Positions 45,301 to 58,209 of a stretch of 64,000 nucleotides of DNA are shown piece after piece (position 1 is the stretch's first letter; every line of letters begins with the position of its first letter). The notes under the pieces were generated by a model. That model saw only the letters and a list, made by a program, of their open reading frames with translations, had not been told where the DNA came from and searched no databases. A program made the translations under genes and the position numbers. The stretch comes from Klebsormidium nitens (Eukaryota; Streptophyta; Klebsormidiophyceae; Klebsormidiales; Klebsormidiaceae), in contig DF237100.1 of assembly GCA_000708835.1 (NCBI GenBank), positions 18,078 to 82,077 on the forward strand. The letters are read 5' to 3'.

Positions 45301-47378
45301 GTATTCTCACCTGGGGTGTTGACTCCGATACGGAGATAGCATCCCAGCTCTCCCCCGCATCCTTTCATGTGTATGAGTTCCATTCGAGGGTGCGTCTCGT
45401 GCTGGTAGCGTGAAAGGCATGTTTGCAGCATACCGACGTCGATGTGAAAATGTTGACTTTCAGGGCACTGCAGCAACGAGCGAGGTCCCTTGTATTTTTA
45501 GCTGGGTGTCTGACGGAGATCACCGTTTGACAACAAGATATCCAGAACGCACTGTGTAGGGATTGAACCTTTTGTGAGGGTACTCTATCAAGAGAATTCC
45601 TGGAACGAATACATCTTGAGGGAAGTGCGAACCAGGGTCAGTTCGGTGAGGGTAAAACAGAATTCTCGGCTCTACTTCGCCTGCTCGATGCAGGCCTGCT
45701 TCCAAGCTTGAACTTGCTACTGTCGCTTACCGCAGCAGCTTGCAGCAAAGCGTCGAGAATGGCAATGTCTGTTCCCCGGAGGTTTTCGAAGGACAAGCTC
45801 CTCTCGGTGTATCTGTGCACGAGCGGAATCACGAGCTTCCGGGGCCCGCGGGCGTCCTGGCTCCAGGCGCTCATCAACTCTTGAATCGTCGTCACGGCTT
45901 GAGTGTTGTCAGCGGGTTGTGGGACGGACGTAGAGCCCTGCCAAAGTACATACGAAGATGGTGACGCTGATAGAGAAAATGAAACTGATGCTTATAAGAG
46001 GACATTTCTGAGCTTTTTTTGAAGCAAATGTCTGATGGCAAGCGTGACTGTCGACTTCGTGTCTGCATGTCGTTGACATGGAAAACTCAATTGGTATGCA
46101 ATTTAGAACAAAGCATTCAAGACTACTGTCAGTCGGACCCAGCTACACAGTGACAGACGTGTTCAAGTAGACAGTTTTACGTCTACCTCAAGCTGACGGA
46201 TCGCACTTCTCCAAATGGGAAAGAAAGCGATGTAAGAACGACATGACACAGAAACGGTTGCCGGCTCTACCTGTGTAACTAGGTCATAGACGAGCGTCAG
46301 AAGAAAGCCGGTCCGGACGGGCAGAATCTCGTGCTCACATCCCGCAAAGAAGGCGGCACAGTGAATATTGTACAGGCCGTCTCTTGCAACGGAGAAGGTG
46401 CTTTCTTGGCCCGCATAGCGCACGATCAGTTCACCTAGAGTAAGCCAAGAGCCGGTTAACACGCCTTCCTGAAGAAGATCTGGTAAATCCACCTCTCTGA
46501 CTTTAGGGGAGCAGTAAACTTCAAAAGTCGAACATGCTTTCCTTCTGAAGTGGATTTCAATATACGAGACATCAGGACAGTGGAGCAATCCTGAATGTCA
46601 AATTCTGCAATTTGATTGCAAGCACGACAAAGTGAATTAATTTGCCAGCGGTTTCCTCACCTCCCGAGTGAGCTGCTGGGAGCACAATCATCAAAGTACC
46701 GAAGGAGCCCTTGGCCTCCGATTTCCCCATGTCCCGGTGTTGGGATTTGGAGAAGCCACCAGCATCGTACAGAAGAAGCTTGCTTAGTCTTGGCTCCACC
46801 CTCACTGTATTCGGAAGGCGAAGTGCTGGCTTCACCATTTCATTCACAATCTCGTTCATTTGGGTCTCCCAACCGACGCCTGCCAGGCTGAAGTGTCTGG
46901 GTGAGAGCTGCAGACATCCCCACCTCTGGTTGTCGTCGATCATCGCTCTGCCAAACAAAGACGAAGCACAAAAGTGCTCAGAAATGGTTGGGGTTGAAAA
47001 TGACAAATGATGTGCTACACATCATTTCTGGAAGCAAACCATCTTCTCAAACTTGAAAGGCATCAAAGCTAGGCTTAGCAGTGCCCCGATACATAGCACA
47101 TCCCTAGTCAGAATTTGACGACTCCTGGAAAGAAAGCTCCATTCTTCAACGTGCAATCTTCACTCTTACTTTGAACGCACTTGGGAAGCCAAGTTCTGTG
47201 CTTGCTGTGGAGCAAGTGGTAAGCCAATGGGTCCACTTCCGGGGATCTCCAGTCCAGGGGGATTGAAGGATCTCAGCGAACCACCACAGCTGAACGTGCC
47301 AGGTCGGGATATGCTTGCAAGTGCTGAGCTCAAGTCCTCCCGATAACTTCGATCCTGGGGTCCTGAGGGAGCCTCCAT
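42362..47378 (-). CDS. 2OG-Fe(II) oxygenase-domain protein, copy B (intact HxD; in-frame stop)
   Basis: Inverted paralogue of copy A. Exons are 47378-47170, 46947-46661, 46434-46271, 45937-45731, 45467-45311, 45068-44917, 44674-44414, 44094-42953 and 42635-42362, about 950 residues if read through. Seven of nine exons match copy A exactly in length, and the other two (209 against 212, 152 against 158) differ by multiples of three. The oxygenase domain keeps the iron ligands: HRD in SKSQHRDMG, and the distal His in CEHEILPVRTG. The usual basic residue about ten positions after the distal His is Leu in both copies, so 2-oxoglutarate binding may differ. A TAG (43422-43420, codon ~704) interrupts exon 8 and coincides with a TAG splice-acceptor consensus. 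The protein beyond exon 3 is unrecognised and probably helical. It is either spliced around the stop, read through, or decaying. Confidence 0.75.
43420..43638 (-). other. Candidate exitron/intron containing the copy B in-frame TAG
   Basis: On the minus strand the segment runs from a GTGGTTG donor-like site at 43638 to the AAATAG at 43420. It is 219 bases, divisible by three. Removal joins an AGG codon to GTCGAC in frame and deletes the TAG. A second GT (43621), at the position homologous to the copy A donor, would give 202 bases and shift the frame. The donor is weaker than in copy A, so this call is less certain. Confidence 0.3.
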
Positions 47379-48178
47379 CAGGGTTAGAGCTTCGGAATCT
47401 TACACGTGACCAGACAGCCGACCAGCATGCAAAGAGCTGAACACCGCTTTTGTTCGCGGTTCTCCAAGTAGATATGGCTGGCAGCACGATATCGCTTCGC
47501 AAAGGGTCCTTCGTCGCAACATATGCACAGTTGTAAACCTGATTGAACTTACTTGCGCTTTTGAGCCCGGCCTTTGAACTGTATAGAATGACCTTTGACT
47601 GCCTCTCTTAAACGAGAGCTTGCCTATAAATCATCCCCGTCAGACCGTCACCCCGGCCTGCGCGAAACGTATCCTCGGCCGGCCGCCGCTGGCCCGCTGC
47701 TTAGTACCGCGCAGGCCCGAGGTAGGAAGGTTTACTAATGAACCAGACTTCGGTTCGGCCCGCGCGCGGCCGCCTGGGGTGGCCGCCGTGGCGGCCGCGC
47801 GATGGTTGGCCGCGCGTTTGCATGGGGCGGCCGGGCGCACGCGCCCATGCACGCATGGCAGCCTGCCGGCCAGCTCGCCTAGCTGGGGCCAGCCTAGCTG
47901 GCCTCGGAGCTATTAGGGCTCCGCTGGGGCGCAGCTTGGTAGGGCGCATGAAGCGCTGGGGCCAGACGCTGCAAACTCTGTACAAGTAGGAAAGCAGTTG
48001 CATACTTTCATGAGCACCATGGTGGCTTCAGAAAGTGCAAATGATGCACTGCATTGATTCCTTAAGACTTGAAAGGTAGCTGTTGTGAGAGCATGCAATG
48101 CTGCGACCCTCAGGTTGATATGTTTGAACTTTTCTATGCAACACCCACCCACGTGGAATGTAAAGAATCATAGACTAG
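47379..48178. other. Divergent intergenic region with a GC-rich island
   Basis: Divergent promoter space between copy B (-) and the EDR2-like gene (+). Positions 47660-47940 form a strongly GC-rich island with repeated CGGCCG, GCGGCCGC and GCCAGCCTAGCTGG-type words. Open frames in it are composition artefacts. Confidence 0.5.
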
Positions 48179-51100
48179 ATGGAGGGAGAGGTACTTGTGA
48201 TTCTCGAGAATGATTTGGCTGGGGGTCCAGCCCAAGTGACCAAGCGGTACCTTGTGTTGAAGGGTCGCAGGTTTGAGGTTTTCCCAGACAAGCCAAGGGA
48301 AGGAGAAGTGAGTAGCACACTGAATTTTGAGCTGTGCACCCTACATCACTCGCACGAATCCATGCACGCTTTGCACCCGCCAATTGACTTTTAGTAAAGT
48401 ACTTCTTCAGAAGCCTCATGTTTGGACTAGAGTGCTAAGCGAGGTGGTGCACCACCTTCAAGATATATTTCGAAAATCCGCTCCTTTCGTGTGCCTGCGC
48501 TATGGAAAGTCAGAATGAAAGTCAGCGCCGCTACGCCATAACTGCCACTATGTTTTGTCAGAAGGGCTGTGGGCTTTTCTGACACAACCAACAACCAGGG
48601 CCTTGCATTCTGTGCGCATTGTTGGAAGTTCTAGCTCACAATCTACAGCAATATATGCAGAAGCCAACGAGTGTGGGACTTCTTGGGCCGGACATCCGAG
48701 TGAAGCAAGGAACGAGAGAGACTGTAGCGGGGCAGGTAAAAACGCGCACTTCTTCAGGCTCATTGTGGGGCTCCCCCCGCTATTTGAAGACATAATGAAT
48801 GAACAGAGAAGCTTCTCTGTTACACCACTATTTTTGATAGTGGTCCAAGAACCTCATGTGACCTTCATTGTGACGGTGATCTAGATATCTGGTGGCAGGC
48901 AAACAACCAATTTCTAAACCTGTCTACCGTCCACCTTCTCTTTGTTAGAAGACATATGCTTACATGCACTGGAACTATGGATCTCAACCCCCCCATCTTG
49001 TTCGCAGAAGCTCTTCACATTTGTCTTGTCCAGTACGTTGGCCACCAAGAAAGAGACGAAGGTATGTCTCGGATCCTTCTGGTTCTCCCCCCCCCATTAT
49101 GTGCTGTTTCTTATTCTGGAAGGCTCTGTCTTTGAGCAGGGCTTTTAATGCTGTGAACTCTTGGAGTACTCAAAGCTCTTACACACGGGGACCTTACAAG
49201 TCTTATCTTTTTCTGTACCAGCTGGGCACCAAGGCTGGGAAGGATGCTGTAAAATGGATCCAAGCAATTACGGCCAGTGTCGAAGGGGTAAGTGGCTCAA
49301 CTTTCCTGTCCCACTCCTTCAGAGAGCTTTCGGACTTCATGACCAAAGGCAGACCAAAGGCTGACACTTTCATCACATTGCTTCAAGTCGTACAGAGTCT
49401 TCTTGTTGAACGCTTTTTGCAATGCGGAACATCCTGGTCGTCTATCGAGCCCTCTATAGGATGCTCACTTTGATTACTTCGACCGAAGACCGGAGGATGT
49501 GTGGACTGTTTTCTGCTTCTTGTCTACTGCTGCTTCTCCTCCTTTGTATTACGCCGATGAGATTGCTGATCTATGTTTGAAGATGCTGAGGCCGTGCAAT
49601 AGGTGATTGCAACACCCTTCCAATCAAAGGATGTGGACAGAAAGGAAAAGAGGAAGAAAGCTGGCAACATACATCACATGTCTCGTTTCGTGGAGCAACT
49701 GGCCAGCAAAGAGTATGTAACTTTCGCATGTAGTCCCTCCAACGGAGCGAGAGCTGGAAGCTGGCCAGCCCTGACGATGCCGTCGCTGTTAAGATTGGCG
49801 AGGTGGACATTGTGGCGCAAGTCGCGTGGAGACTGTACAAGTGCGAGAACGGTGAGGAACGCCCCTGCTTACGTTGTGAGAATTTTTAAGGCGTCGATTC
49901 CGTTTTGGCCACAGTTGCGCCTCCATTTCGTTCAACAACCAAAAGTCTAAGCCTAACGGATCTACTGAATAACAGCTAAAGACAAGGTGCAGCTCTCTCC
50001 GTGAGAGCCACACCTGAATAGATATCAATTCCAGACTTTGACGACACAGAAAGTCCCCTGTTCGCCTTCTATGAAACCGCTTTTGATATATCACAGCTGA
50101 AAGGAGTTGCGTAGTATTTTTGAGGGTCTTCAGGCGCACTCTCGATACAATGTGAGACCAAAGGCGCAAGATATTCGTCGCTCTGTCGCAAAGGTTCTCA
50201 AGCGGCCGTTATGCTGTATGTCTCAGGCTAGCCCGTTATCGATGGTCGACACTTCTGTTTGAATACATCCCTTTAGCTCCGCATCGGAAGAGTCTTCCCT
50301 CGAGTCATATGGTCATGATGACGAGTCCTTGTGCCTTCTTTTCTCTTCACGGGCTTGTGCTTTCTCGAAGAAACTTATCCGTTCTTTCTTCTTTACAGGT
50401 TTGCGCTTCTTCGAGGAGACCAGCGCTCAGGGCAGCGCACCAAGGCAGCGGGTAACGAAGGTTTTGGGTGTGGTGGAGGCATCGACAGAGGCAGTGTTCA
50501 ACCTAGTAATGGACCTGGGGACCACACGCACAGAGTTAGCCACTTGCCTTTACTTTCTTCCATCTGTCGTTTCAATTGTTGGTTACGTGCCGTTCCCTGG
50601 AGGACCAGCGAGTCATCTGGAACTGATTGCGCCCTCTTGTGAAAAAAGGGGACGTTTCTAAGCCCCGCGGCAACAAGTTTGTGATTCCACACGCGAGAAG
50701 TGCTTCGTAGACGTGCCCTGCACAACAGAGAATGCAGGTAGAAGGAAGGCTGCTATGACTGTGCGGGTGGCGATAGGAATGGCTTTAAAAGCCCGCAATC
50801 GTCAATGGTCCCTTGAAGAAAGATGTTGAAATTGAGCAGGGATGATAGTGGACTGGCAGACCCGTATTGGAAAAGACGCCTGTTTGTCACGACGAGCGGT
50901 CTGCATTCTGATATTCTTGCTTACCTTCTTCTGAAGGAACGTCGAACAAGTCACGAACCGTTTTGCGAATGTGTTCGAAACAACACGACGCTGTTTGAGG
51001 ACAGTTCCCCACACAGACCTGGCTCGAAACCAAGAAACCAACTCCTCACATTGAGAACAGCGCAGTGAGAACAGCTGCTTGTTTCTTTTTAGTTTCAGGC

Positions 51101-54100
51101 CAAGGTACGCCTCAATCCTCTTGCCACATAGTTGGTGCAAATGCTGACGTCAATTATGACGTTGCAGATGGGACACAACGTTTGTTGGGGGCGGGCTGGT
51201 GGAGCAAGTGGACGACCATGTCGATATTCTGCACCAGCTTCTGGAGTACAGAAAGCAAACGTGCGTACAGAACGTCCTCCCTTTCTCAAAGAATGTGACA
51301 TAAGAACCAGTCAGTGGATGACCGAACTCGTTGTTCAGAACAGCAGATTCTTGGGCAGATTCCTGTATCCCATGAAAATTCTAGCACAGGTTGGCCGACT
51401 GCGCCTACCAATGTATGGCGCTACGATGTTGCTGTCACACATCCTGCGACCCCTTAAGAGGGCCGAAGCAACAACGAGTTGCGGCCAATTGGCAAGGACG
51501 ATTAAACAATACTCTTTACAACGAATTGCTGCTGTGCTGCGCAGCTGGGACCTGTGCTTGACCCGGTACTGGCGCTACCAGACCGACGGATCGTACGGTA
51601 AGCACCACTGAAACGCCTTGGGAGCCTGAGAATGTCAGGAAAGAGGTCGCTGATTCCCTCACTTGGAAAGGGAGACATTTAAAGTTTGAGCTGCGGCGAT
51701 CCCCTGCTACACCACGACTTGTTTCTCCGGCAGTGCTCGACAGAAAGGCTTTGCATGTAGCGGGGGTTTGCATGTAACGTTGGCAGCTTATCGAGAGAGT
51801 TTTCCTTGCGTCGAAACACTCCCCACTCTAACGGACAGTGATTGCTCATGATTGACGTAAAGAAAGAAAGTAGCTGCATGCTCGTACAAGAAAGTACTCT
51901 TTGATCCGGCTTCTCGAAGTCTTTTCTTAAGTGCACTGACTTAGACGCTACCTATTGTTGCAGTGGTCTTTTACGAGTCTACGAAGCACAAGGCCTGCAA
52001 GCCCAGGTGGGGAACCCAACGGATCAGTCTCGAGAGTGAGTCTTTGCGCAAGCCGTCGTCAGCAAACCAACAGTCTTGCCGCGACATCCTTCGTTTGTGA
52101 AGTCGGAGGTTAACCTCGTTACCGCCACTCACGCTCGCTCTTGGATACTGCCCTTCTAGAATTCAGACTTGGTGCGGGTGTCGTGATGTAACCTGACGCG
52201 ATGCCGTTTCGTGCTGCGGTCCGCAAGGTTTATCCAAGAAGGCATCGACTAGTCGGGGCTTTCCAAACCCTCAACAGTCTTCCTGTTAAGAAGAATTCAC
52301 ACCCTTGAGAGATTCTGGTACCATCTGGCCCGATCAGCGGGGCCGTAGGTCCCATTTGCCCCTCGTTCTTTCGTTTCCACCTTATGCCGTTGCTCATCAA
52401 TCCGCTTAAGGGCCCTTCCATGAGGGTTCGGCGGCATTCGCTACAGTAGCTCTCTCTGTGCTTCCTCGCAGAGTCGTCCAGCCAATAAGTTTGCGGTGGT
52501 CGCCTTCGTATGCTGCTATTAAGTCACGGATCAGTTTGACTTTGTCTCAGGTGGCGGCCTCAGCATCTCCCCCCTCCAGAGCCCCACCGGCTCGCCCCGC
52601 GCTCTCGTCGAGTACACCCTCGAACTCGAAACCGGCGCCTCGCCCCACTTCGGCTCCGGCTTTGGCAGCTGGCAGCAGAGCGTGACGGCTTATCCGGAGG
52701 GCCTGCGAAACGCCCTACTCGGGCAGATTGCCGGTAAGGCGCTCGTTCTCAAAAGTCGTCGTCAGTGCTCGCGGAAAAGCCCGTTGTGTTTAGCAGACCG
52801 ATGGTAGAAGTCTGTCCTGTGAGAACGAGATCTGGGCTTCTTTCAGGTTGTGAACGTCTGATTGTTGTCAAATTGTGCCTGGGCAATCAATGCTGTCGTT
52901 CGCTTTACGTGTGGCAAGGGGCACGTTATCGGGACCATTAGAGCAGTGGTCCTTCGAATGTTTTGGACTTTCCTTTTGACCCCCATGCTACAACTCAACA
53001 CTGGGTTGCATGCCCTACTCCTATTTACAGGCATCCGTGACACTACTTCCCCGCATTGGACCAAAGAGAACCCCAAACCCTGAACCTCAGAGGGCGTCAG
53101 GTCGCCGCAAACTTCAGCGACGCAACCAGTGCTAAACCTGCTTTGCAGTAAGCCGCAAGTAGTTCTGCTGACATATCGTGCAGCGATGGCAAGCCAGAAT
53201 TCTTCACTGCGATGTCGCTTGACGTCCGGCGTTACAGATGACAGACCCCCACCTTCACATTCAATTTGGAGTCAACAATCGAGTCTGACTATCAACCCAC
53301 TCTTGCAGGCATCCGTGACTACTATGCCTCACGTTCCCGCCCCCGCGTGGACGTCCGCCACGACAGCCCCGTCAAGGGCGTGCTCGAGCTGCTCGCGCCC
53401 AAGAAGCGCTTCCTGGACCTGCGATTCCCATCAGCCGCGGAGGGGGATAAGCTATCCTCCACCCCCGTGCTGGAGGTGAACGGGGCAAACAGGATCGACG
53501 AGGAGGAGGAGGAGCTGGAGGAGTTTTACGACGCCTTCCAGGACATGAGCTCCAGCTCGAGTAAGAGTTTTGGGACGTGGGTTGGGAAGTGTCCGGAATC
53601 GCTGTTCGAGAGTGTTTTAGAGCGGCTAATGGAGAGTCTCTGTGACGCTTGTTTGGGAAATCCATCGCTCCAACCTGGGACCGGACGATGAGACCGCTTG
53701 TTTAGGTTCACGTTGGCGTACCTGGATTCTCCCAGTGTTCGGAGAGGGATTTTGGAAAAAGACTTCCTCGCAAAAGTGCTGGAGTGATTCAAACACGATC
53801 AGGGCCTTGAGCTGATCCAAAACGACGATTGATCTCACGTCCAAATCTGGTCACTAGCGGAATCTGAGCAATCAGTGGCGGGCTGTGGAACAGTCACGTC
53901 AACCTGAATGTCCGCTTTCAAGAATTACCCCCAGCTTGGAACGTCAATGCGTCAGCATTTGCCAAGGAATGGCATTTTGGAAACAACTCAGATGCCCTCT
54001 TTACAGAGTAAGATGCCTTCTCAGAGTCTACAAGGAGCTCGGGTTCAATTCACCTGAATCTTCTACTCGTTTCCTCCTGTGCTTTCTCTGTTCTGCTTCT

Positions 54101-57100
54101 TAGACGATGTCTGATCGCTTCTTCCGTCCTGTACAGCCAGCACCACGCCCGAGGGATCCCCCCGGGACCCGGGCTTGTGGCAGCCGGTGGAGCGCGCGCC
54201 CATTGACTGGTCGGCGTTCCGGGGCAATTTGGAGCAGGGCCCCAAGGAGAAGGGCAAGAACTGCTACAGCGACCCCGACATGGAGGTCTTCCTGCTGCGG
54301 GGCATGACCTACTTCCAGGACCGGAAAAAGGTGCGCAGCGCTTGTGTTTGGTTGTGCGAGCGGGGCGGGCTGCCAGCCACACTGGATCACGAGTGGCTGA
54401 GAAGGCCCACATTTTGCAATATTATGACGATCTCAGAAGGAGACTGATCATTGATTCCATAAATTGCCACTTATGCAGATTGCGGTGTCTTCCGTTAAAA
54501 AGGAGTTTTACGTGACTTGGCTGTCCAACAGCTTCCTATAGGGTGACCACGGTATTGCAATTTGAGGAATTCTCACACTCCCTGGTGCTGTGTTTCAGAT
54601 ACCAGCTGGTGAGCCTCTGCTCCGATTAGCAGCCGTCGATTGGCTCCGATCAACCGCGAGGATCGACCGGATAGCCCAGCGTCCCAATAACGCCGTCATG
54701 CAGGTGAGACAGTATTTGTATCCCTTCGTTCTTAGGCACCGTTCTTCACTAACCAGGCTCCCCCTTGATATTGGTGCATGTGGACTTTTAGGTTTCAGTC
54801 GCTCGAGAACTGATGTGAAATTGCCGCTCAACTGCTGTCCACGTCCAATACCGTACTTGCTTTCAAAGGGCAGATTGAATATTTGAGGCGCTGGTAGTCG
54901 GCAACGCGCACTTTAACTCTGGCAGCCGCTACGCATTCCCTTCCTCGAAGCCCAACCTGTAGATCCGCGGCTTTCACATTTTGCAAAGCCTAGCGCTTGA
55001 TGATGCAACCAGCCGTTCAACACGAGGGTGCTGTTGTGTCGGTGCAGGCGGCTTCGAAGGTGGACGACCTCTTCGCGATGATCATCAACATGCAGGTGGA
55101 CTATAAGAACCTTTCCTTCTTTCGTGCAATTCGCTGAGCAATGTCCAGCCGGATATACCTGCGGACCTTTTCAAAATGCGCTGCATCTCTTGCACGAAAG
55201 TCGGCCTCCAAAGGTTCCGGAGGGACTCTTTTGAGGATCATACAGAACGTTAGACGAGCTTCGTAGGAAATCCTTCGGTCAATTTCTTTGCCCGGATGGA
55301 CGTGGCGGCAATGACGTGATTGAAGCCTGTACTCAACAGCCTGTGACGCAGCTTAATAAGGCTGGCGCACATGCAATTGCACGCTTGGTCGTACAGAAGG
55401 AGAAGTCAGACAGGGTGCAAGAAGACCTTCTTAGAGACGGGTTTCATCTAGATCAGTGCCAAAAGCTCGGTGTTCACGGCGAGTTGGGGTACCTTAAAGG
55501 GTGTTCACTCCTTCTTTAGATGATGCTTTTGTTCCAAACATTCGTGGGGTTTCGATTCTCGCAGCTCCCGGGCAAGACGCAGTACAGCATGGTTTTCTAC
55601 TTTGTCTGCACATTAGACGACATCGAGCCGGGGTCCGTCCTGGATGGGTTCATAAAAGGCAGTGACGCGCACCGAAATAAGCGCTTCAAGTTCACGCCGC
55701 GAATAGCCGAGGTGAGGACTTAGAGAAGGTAACCTTAGAACAGGGGTCGCTTAGCTTGCTTCTTAGACGTCCTTTTCTCAGAGCGCATAGAGCGTTTGAA
55801 GGCAGTACTTCGGAAGCGGCGACGATTCAGTGCCTCGATCCACGGTTGATTAAGCGACGCTCGTGCACTATTCCTTTCCTCGAAAGCAGCCTTAGAAGAT
55901 TCCCTGCGTGCTTCCTCTGCGTTTCCTTTGCGTGTTTCCTTTGTATTGAAGCCACCCAGGCTTATTGGGTGGGTTTTAGAACCTGCGTGAAAATGTTTGT
56001 TGCTTTACTTGAGACTCTTGCTTGCGAGCCTGAGCACGCTACACTAGTCCTCCTGCGTTGATTGTTCGGTGTGGGTTCTGTACGCTTTTCACGTCGAGCA
56101 GAGGATTCGACTAGCGGGTTAAGATTGGCTCAACGGAAACTTATGCTGGTGGGTTGCAGGGGTCGTGGCTCATCAGACAAGCGGTCGGGGAGCACTCCGT
56201 CACGGTAGCGGACGCACTAGGCGTCACGTACTCGTCAGGGAAGAACTATCTAGAGGTATGGCCACACGAGCGCGAAAAGCGCTTCTTGCTTGCGTTCGAG
56301 TCTGCAATGCAACCTGGTCTTCGCTTGCACCGAGAGGCTGACGACCGCACCTCCTGACTGCCGTTCGTATAAGAACACAGATTCTGCGCGGACAGATCGT
56401 TAGACGGAGCGTACTCTGTTTGTTGCTCACGGGATCTTTTCTCAGTTGACCTATCTGGCGCGTGAAGTAATCACTTGGATATGCGTAGATAGTACGACAG
56501 ATTCGACCCTGCAGCGAATCGGCGAGGGACAACTGTCCCTTTTCCATGATACGGGCCCCGACCTTGCTTAACTCGTTGCATCTGCGCGTACACTCATCAC
56601 GAATTTATCTGTCTACCCCGCACTTGAGATCACGCGCACTAAGCAGCAGCATCCACCCGGGTTGCAGGTGGACGTGAACATCGGTTCTTCGCCCATCGCG
56701 TCCAGTGTGTTTGGGCTGGTAATGGGTGTCATCACAAACGTAGTCATTGACTTTGCGTATGTCTTAGAGGTGAGCGTGGCCCTACGTCATTGGTTTTTCA
56801 ATTCGTGGCGGTCCGATACACTCTGTTGAATGGTGCGGCGTTACTTCAACCGATCCCATGAGGCTTTTGCATTAGGTGTATTCATGAGCAGCTTAAGGCA
56901 CGGGAGACGCGCGATCCCCCTTGCGCAAGCAAGCTTGACTCGTGAGCTTATGTTTTTCTGATGAGTAGGATTTTAGCATGCTTGGCAGGTTCCTACAAGC
57001 ACTCAGCGTGCAACTGAACAGGTTCACGAAGGACGAAAGATTGTCAGCATTGTGTATCTGAAGAGATGCATCTCTATTTTTCTTGATTTGCAGGCGGTGA

Positions 57101-57189
57101 CCGAGGACGAGTTGCCGGAAGAGTTGCTGGGCGCAGTGCGCCTATCTAGGTTGCAATTCTCATCGGCCGTCCAAGTCGATCCGCTTTGA
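48179..57189 (+). CDS. EDR2: EDR2-like protein (PH, START-like and EDR2_C/DUF1336 domains)
   Basis: Relatives of Arabidopsis EDR2, a phosphoinositide-binding negative regulator of pathogen-triggered cell death. Exons are 48179-48307, 49008-49061, 49222-49287, 49630-49712, 49748-49851, 50399-50534, 51168-51260, 51545-51597, 51964-52035, 52551-52733, 53309-53560, 54137-54330, 54599-54703, 55048-55095, 55565-55711, 56160-56255, 56668-56769 and 57094-57189, about 670 residues. Exon 1 and exons 2-3 hold PH pieces (KRYLVLKGRRFEVF, DAVKWIQAI). The middle beta strands are missing, so at least one exon between 48308 and 49007 is probably unassigned. The START-like region includes GLRFFEE and VDDHVDILHQLL. 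EDR2_C shows IPAGEPLLRLAAVDWL, TQYSMVFYFV, GSWLIRQAVG, VNIGSSPIASSV and ELPEELLGAVR. Several small early exons rest on splice consensus plus family order. Confidence 0.85.
53028..53083 (+). other. Duplicated decoy acceptor upstream of EDR2 exon 11
   Basis: ACAG followed by GCATCCGTGAC recurs 278 bases upstream of the true acceptor and exon start (GCAG then GCATCCGTGAC at 53309). Using the upstream site keeps the first four residues (GIRD) but then reaches TGA at 53081-53083. Inclusion would give a truncated, decay-prone mRNA. It may be a tandem-duplication relic or a regulatory poison acceptor. Confidence 0.5.
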
Positions 57190-58209
57190 TGATGTTCTCT
57201 TCAATCTAAACCTTGTAGTAGCCTTCGAGAATAGGGGCAACATCGTAAGTGAGGTTGAAGAGACCACAGCTGTCGACGACATGAAGGATTGCCACTGGCT
57301 GCGAATGAGAGGGCGGTCGACTCCTTGATAAGGACATTCAGATAAGAGTGAAGGCCAAACGAGGAGTACTAAGCAGGTACTTTTACATCGGGGAGTTGAG
57401 ACATCGAGGCGCTCGATTCTCCTGTCGAAAATTCAATCAGACGAATCCCGCTCATTTATGGCGCGTGATCCGAATCGGATGGCGTGGATCGAAGGACATG
57501 TAGTCGAGTCTGCATGCCATGAAGGCGGCATGCTCAAGCTGCATGCACATATGCGCATATGATAACCAATTAAGGGCCACCCAGAGCTCCCCAATAGTGC
57601 TGCGATATACATCGGATCGTCGAATTGTGATCGCTGTAAGTTATCTAGTCGCGCGCTACATGGAGCCAAGTGCGCATTTTTTGTTCTGGCGAGCCCGCGG
57701 GCGCTGAGAGCTCCGTGCATGGGTTGAGAGCCAAATCTCAAAACAAGCTGAGCGCTATACGAGCATGTACTTTGACAGTCGGAAGCCGCATACTCAGACA
57801 TGGATAAACGTCATATCCTTGACACAATCATGCAAGGTCCTCCAGAGACCGGCAAGGAAGTAGACGAAGAGCTATTTTCAATACAGGGTTGTTAGATTGA
57901 AGTGCGTATCACTTAGATTAAGACTTTCATCTCACGGAGTGAGTCCCCGCTTGCGTAACGTTAGCAGGCCAACAAATTAGTCGACGCCAATAATGTTACA
58001 ATGAACCTAACTACAATAATCCAGGCTCAGAAACTAGCCAACGAACTTCCCAGCACATCGTCGGTACGACAGCTCTTTCACTTGTGTTCCAAAATCGAGA
58101 ACCCATTCTGATCTTGACCCGGCTCCTCTCTGGACCTTTTGTACAGGCAGCATGACACAATCAACAATTAAAATCAACATCGACCAGAACCGCCAAGTTT
58201 GGCCGTCAT
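57190..58209. other. Convergent intergenic region
   Basis: Lies between the 3' ends of the EDR2-like gene and the GST gene. No gene recognised. Confidence 0.5.

Noticed and set aside
47620-48003. Overlapping frames on both strands in the GC island
   Set aside because: Both strands are open because stop codons are rare in GC-rich DNA; no motif in either.
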